A stretch of 64,000 bases of DNA, taken from IMG/VR virus record IMGVR_UViG_3300017917_000095, positions 20,898 through 84,897 of that record; one strand, given 5' to 3'. The notes under the pieces were generated by a model, which did no database searches, had not been told where the DNA came from, and saw nothing but the letters and a program-made list of their open reading frames with translations. The position numbers were made by a program, and so were the translations under genes. Positions 35,476 through 44,511 of the stretch are shown piece by piece. The DNA comes from a virus. The stretch's first letter is position 1. Each line of letters starts with the position of its first letter.

Positions 35476-36784
35476 CGATACACCTATTAAGATAGTGTAC
35501 AACTGGATTGGGCCTAGAGGCCCTATCATTAATACGGAGTTACCAAACATATTGAGCTTTGCTAACGTAAGCGAAGCCGCGTCAGTCAACAGTACAAGAT
35601 TCTGGGCTGATGATATCTATTGGCGTGTATTCATGCACAACGGTAACTATCCTATCAGTCCTGCATACACTGTCAGTGATAAGGATGCGTTTGTTTATCC
35701 CTATACACTAGCTTGGAGAACACAGTTTCATAATTACTTCTTAAATGATGGGGGAATTATGGAATTTAGCCACACCCCTAATCATATTATACATCAAGTC
35801 AGACACCACAATGGTTTCTTTTTAATTGACTATAGTCCTGAGGCATGGGTGCAAGACAATCAATTGCAAGTCATGCACAGTTATTTCAGTCATTTCAACG
35901 ATATTCCAATTGGTAAAGTGATATACATCACAGGCTGTATGAATGCACAAGAGATATATGACAACTGGTGTGATCGTAACGGTATTCCAGATGATCCTAT
36001 GCATCGTATGATAATGGTTCCGTTCCCTATCAGTCAACATGCTATCTCATGTCAGTTAGATCAAGTAGAAGAACCTGTATACGATGAGAATCACTTGCCA
36101 GAAAAGCTTTTCCTATGCTGGAATAGACGTTTCCGTCCACATCGCACACAGTTAGCACTTGCACTAGATAAAGCAGGGTTAGTAGATCGTAGCTATTATA
36201 GCATGAACCTAGTAGACCCAGAGATGAACAGTCTACATTTTAAGAATACAGTAGACATATATCACAACCCAATGCTAGGATTGACAAGTCAAGACGCAGA
36301 ACAGTTTATCAATAAGCTTCCTCTAGTGATTGACGGGGAAAGCGATATTATGCGTATGTGTGGAGACTTTGACCGTGCAGCAAAAGACTTCTATGCCAAT
36401 AGCTTAGTGTCAATTATTACTGAGACTAATTTTGAATTGTCTGAGTTAACTGCTACAGAAAAGACATGGAAGCCTGCTAAAGAAAAGCACCCGTTTATCA
36501 TGGTTGGAACAGCAGGTGCATTGCGTACATTACAAGAGTTTGGCTTTCAAACCTTTGATGAATTCTGGGACGAATCATATGATGATATAGAAGATCCTAG
36601 ACAACGTATGCACAAGATTATTCAAGTGTGTAAAGATATCGGATCTTGGACTCCTGAACAAGTACTTGACTTCAAGCGTAGAGTAAAGCCTATACTAGAG
36701 CATAACTACAAGATGTTGCACACCAATACTGCTAAACGTGTAGCAGATAAAATTAGAAAAGAAATGGCAAAGAGGACAAGATGA
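35462..36784 (+). CDS. TEKT-type glycosyltransferase-like protein 1
   Basis: A 440-residue protein whose C-terminal half has a domain seen in six proteins of this window: SIITETNF, then T332-E-K-T335, then HPFIMVG, then ELGF-like EFGFQTFDEFWDESYDDIED and a charged helical tail. The acidic-residue plus EK pattern resembles the donor-binding part of GT10 fucosyltransferase-like enzymes, so I infer a glycosyltransferase. LFLCWNRRFRPHR in the middle is a second conserved segment. It overlaps the radical SAM gene before it and the epimerase gene after it. Confidence 0.55.
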   Translation: MEINDDTPIKIVYNWIGPRGPIINTELPNILSFANVSEAASVNSTRFWADDIYWRVFMHNGNYPISPAYTVSDKDAFVYPYTLAWRTQFHNYFLNDGGIMEFSHTPNHIIHQVRHHNGFFLIDYSPEAWVQDNQLQVMHSYFSHFNDIPIGKVIYITGCMNAQEIYDNWCDRNGIPDDPMHRMIMVPFPISQHAISCQLDQVEEPVYDENHLPEKLFLCWNRRFRPHRTQLALALDKAGLVDRSYYSMNLVDPEMNSLHFKNTVDIYHNPMLGLTSQDAEQFINKLPLVIDGESDIMRMCGDFDRAAKDFYANSLVSIITETNFELSELTATEKTWKPAKEKHPFIMVGTAGALRTLQEFGFQTFDEFWDESYDDIEDPRQRMHKIIQVCKDIGSWTPEQVLDFKRRVKPILEHNYKMLHTNTAKRVADKIRKEMAKRTR

Positions 36785-37758
36785 AAAAGATATTAGTCTG
36801 TGGAGCAGGTGGATTCATTGGATCCCACTTAGTCAAGAAATTAAAACAAGATGGTCACTATGTAATTGGGGTAGATTTAAAAGCCCCGTTGTACGAGAAT
36901 TCTGTAGCTGATGAATTCCATTTAATGGACTTACGTGACCAACGTAGAGTCAGTAAGTTAATTAACGGAACAATTGACGAGATTTATCAATTGGCCGCTG
37001 ACATGGGTGGCGCAGGGTATATTTTTACGGGTGAACACGATGCTGATATCATGCATAATTCAGCAATGATTAACTTAAACATCCTGGATGAAATGCGTAC
37101 TAAAGGCGTGAAGAAGATTTTCTACAGTAGTTCAGCATGTATGTACCCAAGTCATAATCAAGAGGATCCTGACAATCCGTTACTTACAGAAGATAGCGCA
37201 TACCCTGCAAACCCAGACAGTGAGTATGGATGGGAGAAACTATTCAGTGAACGTCTATACATGAGTTATGCTAGAAACTACGGCTTTGATGTACGTATAG
37301 CACGTTTCCACAATGTATTCGGACCCTATGGTTCATGGAATAATGGCAAAGAGAAAGCACCCGCGGCTCTTTGCAGAAAAGTAGCAACTGTCGAGCCCGG
37401 CGGAACAATAGATATATGGGGTCCGGGCACACAAACTCGCAGCTTCTTATACATTGATGAATGTATAGAGGGTATGCAACGTTTGATGGATAGCGACTTC
37501 ACGGGCCCGGTAAATCTGGGCAGTGAACGCATGATTTCAATAAACAATCTAGTATTCTTGATCGGTCGTCTAGTAGACAAGAATGTGTGCATACGTAACG
37601 TAGACGGTCCAATGGGTGTCATGGGTCGTAACAGTGACAACAATCTTATCAGAGAAAAGCTAGGCTGGGCTCCGCAAGAGAACTTAGAAGATGGCTTGAT
37701 TAAGACATACAATTGGATTGTTGAACAAATAGAACAAGGTAAATCGGATGAGAAATGA
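36781..37758 (+). CDS. GDP-mannose 3',5'-epimerase-like
   Basis: NAD-dependent short-chain epimerase, best read as GDP-D-mannose 3',5'-epimerase, which makes GDP-L-galactose (and GDP-L-gulose). It has GAGGFIG at residues 8-14 for NAD, a SSSACMYP segment with the candidate catalytic Cys120, and the Y149-xxx-K153 pair. ARFHNVFGPYGSW and EKAPAALCRK are patterns I know from plant GME. At 325 residues it is a little shorter than the plant enzyme. It is joined by ATGA overlaps to glycosyltransferase-like genes on both sides, so its product is probably used by them. A different NDP-sugar epimerase is possible but fits less well. Confidence 0.8.
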   Translation: MKKILVCGAGGFIGSHLVKKLKQDGHYVIGVDLKAPLYENSVADEFHLMDLRDQRRVSKLINGTIDEIYQLAADMGGAGYIFTGEHDADIMHNSAMINLNILDEMRTKGVKKIFYSSSACMYPSHNQEDPDNPLLTEDSAYPANPDSEYGWEKLFSERLYMSYARNYGFDVRIARFHNVFGPYGSWNNGKEKAPAALCRKVATVEPGGTIDIWGPGTQTRSFLYIDECIEGMQRLMDSDFTGPVNLGSERMISINNLVFLIGRLVDKNVCIRNVDGPMGVMGRNSDNNLIREKLGWAPQENLEDGLIKTYNWIVEQIEQGKSDEK

Positions 37759-38837
37759 CAAGAGCCTACATCCTTCAGATTTACCCCAAGCACACTCCTG
37801 AATATTACATACCAATAATCCAAGATATCAAAGACAAGAACCCTGACAAAATTCTAATATTTTCGTTGGGGGAAATCACAGTAGAATATATCTATGAATT
37901 TCTGTTCAGAGATATACAGAGTTGGCTAATTGAGAATAACAAGTATCTCCATGTTTTATGGGCCGGCCCCGACATGGAGATAAGCCCGCATATACTAGGT
38001 GTCAACACAATAGGATCAGCGTTTGGAAATGTGTCAAACGTATATGCATTGAAAGAGCAGTACGGGGAACCCGATCTGTCTACATGTACCAAGTTGTTCA
38101 CATCATACAATAACAATGCCAAGTTCGAACGCAAATACTTTGTAGACTTGTGTGCAGAGTTTGATCTAATTAAAGATGGTGTTGTCACGTACAGATATCC
38201 TAATTTAAAAGTAGTCCCTAATTATGAATGGAAATATCATGATGGCTCTGTATTATTTGACGAGCCTAATTTTGATTTAGGAGCAAGTACATCCACTCCG
38301 GGCAGCTTACCCACTCGCTATTTCGAGGGGTTTATTGACATAGTATGTGAAACAGATAGCAGAAACGGCTTTTACATACCTACTGAAAAGACAGCTAAAC
38401 CATTGGGTGCAATGAAGCCGTTCTTAGTTATCAGTAGTATGCACTATCACAAGTTCCTATATGAAGAATACGGCATAGAAATGTACGAGGAATTGTTTGA
38501 CTATACTTTTGACAACGAACCTGATCTTAGAAAGCGCATACAAGGTGTAGTTCGAAACTTAGTTAGACTACGCAATAAGTTCAATAAGAACCCAGAACTA
38601 AGACAAGAGATATATGAGTCAATAAAGCCCAAATTGTTACGCAACAGAGAAATGGCTTTAAATACACTTCATACATTGCGTAGTAAAAACAAATTGATAC
38701 CAGACTGCTTGAAATTCATAACAGAAGAAGCTGATTACGAATTATTGGGTGAGACAGTAAATGACGGTGGTGGAAAGCATTTTTACACAGATAAAGCATG
38801 GCACCTAGACTCTAGGTTTTATTGGGAAAAGAAATGA
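37755..38837 (+). CDS. TEKT-type glycosyltransferase-like protein 2
   Basis: A 360-residue protein of the same domain type as the gene two before it. It has FIDIVCETDSRNG, then T210-E-K-T213, then MKPFLVISSMHYHKFL and ELFDYTFDNEPDLRKR. The N-terminal half, with IQDIKDKNPDKILIFSLGE, looks like a Rossmann-type strand-helix part. I infer a glycosyltransferase of GT10-like design; the acceptor is unknown. It follows the epimerase by an ATGA overlap and precedes an SGNH-like gene in the same manner. Confidence 0.55.
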   Translation: MTRAYILQIYPKHTPEYYIPIIQDIKDKNPDKILIFSLGEITVEYIYEFLFRDIQSWLIENNKYLHVLWAGPDMEISPHILGVNTIGSAFGNVSNVYALKEQYGEPDLSTCTKLFTSYNNNAKFERKYFVDLCAEFDLIKDGVVTYRYPNLKVVPNYEWKYHDGSVLFDEPNFDLGASTSTPGSLPTRYFEGFIDIVCETDSRNGFYIPTEKTAKPLGAMKPFLVISSMHYHKFLYEEYGIEMYEELFDYTFDNEPDLRKRIQGVVRNLVRLRNKFNKNPELRQEIYESIKPKLLRNREMALNTLHTLRSKNKLIPDCLKFITEEADYELLGETVNDGGGKHFYTDKAWHLDSRFYWEKK

Positions 38838-39721
38838 CGAAAAAGAAATACATTGTAGGATTAGGCTGTAGTTGGACACAAGGCGAAGGTGGATATCCTG
38901 AACACATCTGGAATCAACACAACGGCCGTGTACAATTGCGCGGAGTCCCTGACGAACATCTGCGTGTATACGAGCATGAAAACAGTTGGGTCAATGTACT
39001 ATGTAAAGAACACTTCCCAGACTATACTCCCATGAACTTAGGAGCACGTGGCATAGGAAATAATGCTGCGGTGCATCAATTGCATTTCTGTGATAGAATC
39101 GATTGGGATAACAGTGAGGGTTATATTGTATTACTGTTGAGTGGCTTTGAGCGTTATGACTTCTTCCATCAGACTCCTCGCTATAAGAACAATCACGATG
39201 ACGGTTACAGCAACGGGGAATATACACACTATAAGTGGCGCACAGCATGGCCTATTGCAGGGGAAGGTGGCGAAGAAGAACCCCTGTGGGCGACATACGG
39301 GAAAATGCTATGGAGCGAACAGTTTCAAGCAAGTAGTCAACTCATGGCCCTGTTAGACTTACAAACATTTGCAAAGGCACATGGGTTTAAAGTCATAGTA
39401 GCAAACGCATTTAACCAATATCCCAAGAATAATGGCGTAGACGGTGTAATTAGCTATATCGCACAAAACACGGGCAAGATGGCTACGAAATTCGATTGGT
39501 CTACGTACTTACATTCACGTGTAGACTATACAGCAATGGTGCAAAGACTTGTTGAACTAGATGGACTCATGAACCCAAAAGACTGGGGAGGACATTACGA
39601 GTTCTATCAGAAGAGGGCATGGCCAGCTAAATATCTTACTAACTGTATCCATCCGACGGTTGAGGGATACAAGTTCATTGCTAAAGAACTAGCACAGTTT
39701 ATAAAGACATACCATGCATAA
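38834..39721 (+). CDS. SGNH-like hydrolase or acyltransferase 1
   Basis: A 295-residue protein (start ATG 38834 in an ATGA overlap; a TTG 12 bases upstream is less likely). Near the N-terminus IVGLGCSWTQGEG has Ser13 in the place of the SGNH nucleophile. A conserved GARGIGNNAAVHQ follows, and NCIHPTVEGYKFI at the C-terminal end supplies the His of a HxxxxGY pattern. Such proteins act as esterases or O-acyltransferases on glycans. A second SGNH-like gene lies at 43686. No signal peptide is seen, so it acts in the cytoplasm or on virion glycans. Catalysis is inferred. Confidence 0.55.
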   Translation: MTKKKYIVGLGCSWTQGEGGYPEHIWNQHNGRVQLRGVPDEHLRVYEHENSWVNVLCKEHFPDYTPMNLGARGIGNNAAVHQLHFCDRIDWDNSEGYIVLLLSGFERYDFFHQTPRYKNNHDDGYSNGEYTHYKWRTAWPIAGEGGEEEPLWATYGKMLWSEQFQASSQLMALLDLQTFAKAHGFKVIVANAFNQYPKNNGVDGVISYIAQNTGKMATKFDWSTYLHSRVDYTAMVQRLVELDGLMNPKDWGGHYEFYQKRAWPAKYLTNCIHPTVEGYKFIAKELAQFIKTYHA

Positions 39722-41645
39722 GAAGAAAAAGATCAGTTTCGTTAGTCCTAATTTTCAGCAAGGCCCGAAAGAATTAAACGCCTTCTATTTACCATATAGC
39801 ACGGGCGTATTATGGGCATACGTCAATCAATTTCCTATTGTACAAGACAACTATGAATTAGGGGAATTTATTTGGCGCAGAGAAGAAATCAGTGACGTTG
39901 TAGAACAATTAAAAGACAGCGATGTTGTCTGTTTCAGTTGTTATGTATGGAATCGTAGCTATACCAAAGAGCTTGGAAAAGCATTGAAATTAGCTAATCC
40001 AAACGTATTCATGATCGGTGGCGGCCCCGAATTTCCTATTGAAAAAGAAGATATCTTTGAACGTTATAGTTTCCTAGATATCTGTGTTAAGCTTGAGGGT
40101 GAAAAGACTTTCCGTCGCATACTAGAAGAACATGTACAAGAAACACCTGACTATAAATCAATCGCAGGCATGCTATTGAACGAGAACGGCAAGCCTTTTA
40201 ATACAGGTGACACTGTTCGTATTGACGACTTAGACACGATCCCAAGTCCTTATTTGACAGGCGTGTTTGACAAGCTTATGGCTAAGTTCCCCGAGATACG
40301 TTGGAACGGTACACTAGAAACTAACCGTGGTTGCCCTTATGCATGTACATTCTGTGACTGGGGTTCACTAACATATAACAAAGTAAAGATATTCGACCTA
40401 GAACGTGTGTTCGATGAACTAGAATGGATGGGTTCACATAACTTTGACTTTATCAGTATCACAGACGCAAACTTTGGTATCTTTGCCGAACGTGATAGCA
40501 TGATTGCTGATAAGCTTATTGAAGTACAAAAGAAGTATGGTAACCCACGTGCATACACAATCGCATGGGCAAAGAATCAAAAGAAAGAAGTTGTCGATAT
40601 TGTTAAGAAATTGATTTATGAGGGTGGCAGTAAGCTTGGCCTCAACCTATCAGTACAGACAATGGACGAGAACACACTAGAGATTATCAAGCGTAAGAAC
40701 CTAGATACAAACAAAATTGAAGATGTGTTTGCACTATGCGAAGAAAACAATATCCCATTGTACACTGAATTAATTCTAGGGTTGCCGGGTGAGACATTAA
40801 ACAGTTGGAAAGAAAACTTCTCCAGACTCTATAAAGCAGGCAATCACACAGGTATTACTGTATATCAGGCACAATTGCTTGAGAACGCTGAAATGAGTTT
40901 GACACAGCGTAAGATGTATAAGCTAGAAGGTAGTATGGTATATGACTATCTAGCCGGCTCATATAACGAATATAATCTACAAGAGGGTGTTGAGATTGTT
41001 GTTTCAACACGTGACTTGCCACCTGAGAAGATGTTGCAAGCACAATTATACAGTTGGTTTCAGAATACATTCCACATTAATGGAATTACTAATTACATTA
41101 GCCGATTACTATACAAGAAATACGGTGTTGAATACAGAGATTTCTACGATAAGCTTTACACATATGTTGAAAAAGACCCATGGTATAAGTCTGAGATTGA
41201 CAGAATTACCGAACACTATAAACACTGGGGAACACGTGGAAAGATTCATCATGATCTAGTTGAGGGTATGGAGATTCACGGTTGGAACTTGATTCACAGT
41301 ACAATCATTATCCTACAGAGTCAGGCTAAGCATAGTCATACCTTTGAATTGATTGAAGATTTCATGCGTAAAGAATACCCATTGGAAGAGTCATTGCATC
41401 AAGACTTAATGAAGTTACAGCGTAACTATCTAATTGACTATACACAAGCACAAAGCTATCCTAAGACCTTAGAGTTCAAGCATGATATCTTTGGGTATTT
41501 GCAGGACCAGAATGAATTAGAAGTTCCTTCTGTCTATGAATATGAGTTCCCGGAAGATAAAGATATGTCATTGCAAAAGTTCTGTGAACAAATCTTCTTT
41601 GCAAGACGTAGAAACTTCGGTAAAGCCTGGGTCGCTAGAAAATGA
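39714..41645 (+). CDS. B12-type radical SAM protein 1
   Basis: A 643-residue protein with an N-terminal B12-binding-like domain (strands around DVVCFSCYVWN and VFMIGGGPEFP) and a central radical SAM domain with CPYACTFC at C207, C211 and C214. LNLSVQTMDENTLEIIKRKN and ELILGLPGET are typical of the B12-binding radical SAM class (MiaB/BchE-like fold). A DxHxxG B12 ligand motif is not evident, so base-on or no-cobalamin variants are possible. Such enzymes often methylate unreactive carbons. The C-terminal 230 residues show no known domain. Substrate unknown; neighbours suggest a sugar. Confidence 0.75.
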   Translation: MHKKKKISFVSPNFQQGPKELNAFYLPYSTGVLWAYVNQFPIVQDNYELGEFIWRREEISDVVEQLKDSDVVCFSCYVWNRSYTKELGKALKLANPNVFMIGGGPEFPIEKEDIFERYSFLDICVKLEGEKTFRRILEEHVQETPDYKSIAGMLLNENGKPFNTGDTVRIDDLDTIPSPYLTGVFDKLMAKFPEIRWNGTLETNRGCPYACTFCDWGSLTYNKVKIFDLERVFDELEWMGSHNFDFISITDANFGIFAERDSMIADKLIEVQKKYGNPRAYTIAWAKNQKKEVVDIVKKLIYEGGSKLGLNLSVQTMDENTLEIIKRKNLDTNKIEDVFALCEENNIPLYTELILGLPGETLNSWKENFSRLYKAGNHTGITVYQAQLLENAEMSLTQRKMYKLEGSMVYDYLAGSYNEYNLQEGVEIVVSTRDLPPEKMLQAQLYSWFQNTFHINGITNYISRLLYKKYGVEYRDFYDKLYTYVEKDPWYKSEIDRITEHYKHWGTRGKIHHDLVEGMEIHGWNLIHSTIIILQSQAKHSHTFELIEDFMRKEYPLEESLHQDLMKLQRNYLIDYTQAQSYPKTLEFKHDIFGYLQDQNELEVPSVYEYEFPEDKDMSLQKFCEQIFFARRRNFGKAWVARK

Positions 41646-43702
41646 AAATATGGCACAGTATAGTAGAGAGTGAATTTAATAGCGACGGGTTATTAGCTAT
41701 ACTTGATGATGCTGTTAGTAAAAACGCATCTGAAGTTGTATTACTTGCTGAGACAGAATGGCAAACGCCCGGTGTTTATGATGCTATCGTTAATAGATAC
41801 AACGAAAAGAATATTAAACTAACCATTGTCTATTGTTCTGTTCATAGTCCGTACTATGAGAAATTCGCTAGTGATTCTAAATTACCTAGCGAGAATATTC
41901 ACTACTGGCCTACATACTGGTTGTCCTGGAGTCTTGAGAACCTAACAAGCACATATACATATCAGAATAATACAGTCGATCCTAGCAAATTCAAATACCC
42001 TTTTATCTCATTGAATAACCGTAGCCATTTGCATCGTTGTGTATTCATTGACGAGATGGCTAAACAGGATTTGATTGATCGTGGAGTTGTCACGTGGGTA
42101 AAGCATTTGAGCGAGAATCCAGACTACCCATACAAACACTTTGATAACCGTCAGTTGACATTGAATGATGACTTCGAGAACAAATTGGATTCGTTTATGT
42201 TGCCCAATGAGTTCAATGAATCACTGTTTCACATGGTTACCGAAGCTACGCATCTTACTGGGTTTATATCTGAAAAGACAGCTATCCCATTGTTCATGAA
42301 GAAGCCGTTTATTGTACTGTCTGCACCCCACTATCAAAAGCATTTAGACGATCTAGGATTCTTGCGCTATGACGAAATTATCGACTATAGCTATGATGAT
42401 ATAGAGGATTTAGAGTTACGCACCGAGAAATTTGTAGCCAATATTCATAGATTCAAAGATATGAATTTAGCAGAGGTCTATGAATTATTGCGTGAAAAGA
42501 TAGAATACAATCACAATCGTGCAATAGAACTGACAAAGGATCTTAGCTATATCCCTGAGCCTATACGTGAACGCTATCAACATGTACAGACAAATGGTGT
42601 CGAATTCTTAACTGACCGTAGATATATCAAGTTCGTGAATCAAGCATCTAACCCTATAGTCTATCATATATGGGATGATCGCTTGCCTAGAGTCATTGAG
42701 AAGTTAGATACTACGTTACATGGCATAGAACACATAATTCTCAATGCTGCTATCGAATACAATTACGGTGTTATCGGTGGCAGAAAAGAATTAATGGATA
42801 AGCTTATCCAGTTGACAGATTCTGCTGGAATAAAACTTGATGTCATAACGGGAACATGCGATACCTATAATTTAATTGACACTAATATACATAAGCATGT
42901 CAGTGTATATTACTGGCCCACGTTCTGGTTAACAATGCTATTGATGCGTTTGTCAGTTAGTCCCAACTATCAGATGAATATGGCAGTTGGGCTAGATGTA
43001 TTCAAGATACGTGTAAATGAAAACACTCCGTTAAAGTATCCATATATCTCTATGAACAAGGCCCCAAAGCTTCACAGGGCAATGCTGATGGACATGCTTG
43101 CTAAGTATGAATTGATTGACAAGGGTGTAGTAATTTGGCGTGAACCCGTACAGGGCTATCAGTTTGAATACTGGACTGAAGAGATTATGCTACGTGACCA
43201 GAAAGATAAGTTTGTCAGTCAAGAGCGTGTTCCGTTAGAATATCCGTTATCATTCATTCAAGTTGTCCCTGAGTCTGACGAGGACATGTTTATACTGAGC
43301 GAAAAGACAGGCATGGCTATCTTCTTCAACAAGCCCTTTATTGTCATGGCTTGTGTCAACTATCATAAGATACTAAGTGAGCTTGGGTTTAAATTGTATG
43401 ACGAATTGTTTGACTACAGTTTTGACTGTGAACCCGATACCATGAAGCGTTGTGAAATGATCGCCCAGAATGTGCAGAAGTATGCAGAAAAGACACCGGA
43501 CGAACTAAACCAACTATACAAGTCAGTGTATGAGAAGTGTGTCTACAATAAGGAATTAGCTATTAAACTAGCTACTAGCAGTGAATTGATTCCCCCGGTT
43601 TGGCAAGACATAGTGGATAGCCAGATGAAAAATAATATAGCCGACTACCCTGTCGCTATAAATAATTTCATAAAATCCACTGAGCATGAATTTAGACTTT
43701 AA
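41642..43702 (+). CDS. Tandem-duplicated SEKT glycosyltransferase-like protein
   Basis: A 686-residue protein made of two copies of the [T/S]EKT domain. Copy 1 has S210-E-K-T, MKKPFIVLSAPHY and EIIDYSYDDIED. Copy 2 has S553-E-K-T, NKPFIVMACVNYHKIL and ELFDYSFDCEPD. Each half also has a preceding HYWPTYWLS or VYYWPTFWLT segment and a PYIS/PFIS-N-x-x-x-x-LHR strip, so the whole unit of about 340 residues was duplicated. The same layout occurs as a single unit at 61831-62853. I infer a bidomain glycosyltransferase; either half could have become structural. Confidence 0.6.
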   Translation: MKIWHSIVESEFNSDGLLAILDDAVSKNASEVVLLAETEWQTPGVYDAIVNRYNEKNIKLTIVYCSVHSPYYEKFASDSKLPSENIHYWPTYWLSWSLENLTSTYTYQNNTVDPSKFKYPFISLNNRSHLHRCVFIDEMAKQDLIDRGVVTWVKHLSENPDYPYKHFDNRQLTLNDDFENKLDSFMLPNEFNESLFHMVTEATHLTGFISEKTAIPLFMKKPFIVLSAPHYQKHLDDLGFLRYDEIIDYSYDDIEDLELRTEKFVANIHRFKDMNLAEVYELLREKIEYNHNRAIELTKDLSYIPEPIRERYQHVQTNGVEFLTDRRYIKFVNQASNPIVYHIWDDRLPRVIEKLDTTLHGIEHIILNAAIEYNYGVIGGRKELMDKLIQLTDSAGIKLDVITGTCDTYNLIDTNIHKHVSVYYWPTFWLTMLLMRLSVSPNYQMNMAVGLDVFKIRVNENTPLKYPYISMNKAPKLHRAMLMDMLAKYELIDKGVVIWREPVQGYQFEYWTEEIMLRDQKDKFVSQERVPLEYPLSFIQVVPESDEDMFILSEKTGMAIFFNKPFIVMACVNYHKILSELGFKLYDELFDYSFDCEPDTMKRCEMIAQNVQKYAEKTPDELNQLYKSVYEKCVYNKELAIKLATSSELIPPVWQDIVDSQMKNNIADYPVAINNFIKSTEHEFRL

Positions 43703-44504
43703 GAAATACAAACGCATATTTGCATTTGGGTGTAGTTTCACCCAATATAGATGGCCTACATGGGCAGACTTAATTTCAATGGAGTCACCTGATGCAATCT
43801 ACCGTAATTACGGAATCTCTGGATTAGGCAATCTCGCTATATCCACACGTATTATTGAAGGAAGCAAGCGTTACCAATTCAACAGTGATGACTTGATACT
43901 AGTAATGTGGTCTACATTCTGTAGAGAAGATCGTTGGTTGCGTGGTGGATGGTTTGCTCAAGGTAGTGTTTATAACTCAACATACCCCGACGATTGGGTC
44001 AGAGAATATACTGACCCTACTGGATATCTAATTCGTGACCATGCACTCATCTACTCAACAACAAAGTATTTAAAGAGTCTAAATTGCGATTCGGTTATAT
44101 TAAGAAGCAGTCCCTTTGACTACACGGAAGAAAAACCTGACAATGAAACAAAGCAATTGCATGAGCAATTGTCATTGATATACAAGAATGATTACAATAA
44201 TTTGCCATTGGACTTGTATACTTTTAATGGTAGAAATTGGGGCAATGACAGACAAGAATTTTTAGATGACTATGGTTACCTGGATTCTAATAAAGAACCC
44301 TACATGCGTAAAGATAGTCATCCTTTTTCAGGAACATACGCAAGATACCTAGAGTTTTTAGGTATTAAGCTTAGTGACAATACAAAACAATTCGCAAATG
44401 AATTTGACGAATACATGAAGACAAAACCCAGAACAACTGAGATGATTAAGAAGATAGCATTCTTGCGTCAAAACGTTGATTTAGGAATAAACAGAATTTT
44501 TTGA
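43686..44504 (+). CDS. SGNH-like hydrolase or acyltransferase 2
   Basis: A 272-residue protein with IFAFGCSFTQYRWPTW at the N-terminus, where Ser17 lies in the expected nucleophile block, a YRNYGISGLGNLA block, and SHPFSGTYARYLEFLG near the C-terminus with a candidate catalytic His. It shares the G-C-S-x-T-Q pattern with the gene at 38834 but is otherwise diverged. Its start overlaps the end of the tandem glycosyltransferase gene by 17 bases. Likely an esterase or O-acyltransferase acting on a glycan; not shown directly. Confidence 0.5.
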   Translation: MNLDFKKYKRIFAFGCSFTQYRWPTWADLISMESPDAIYRNYGISGLGNLAISTRIIEGSKRYQFNSDDLILVMWSTFCREDRWLRGGWFAQGSVYNSTYPDDWVREYTDPTGYLIRDHALIYSTTKYLKSLNCDSVILRSSPFDYTEEKPDNETKQLHEQLSLIYKNDYNNLPLDLYTFNGRNWGNDRQEFLDDYGYLDSNKEPYMRKDSHPFSGTYARYLEFLGIKLSDNTKQFANEFDEYMKTKPRTTEMIKKIAFLRQNVDLGINRIF

Positions 44505-44511
44505 GGAACAT

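Noticed and set aside
37326-37823. 165-codon minus-strand frame across the epimerase end
   Set aside because: Antisense to two well-supported genes with normal motifs; no independent evidence.
38822-38834. TTG start for the first SGNH-like gene
   Set aside because: The ATG at 38834 overlaps the previous stop as ATGA, the standard junction in this operon, and the conserved part starts right after it.
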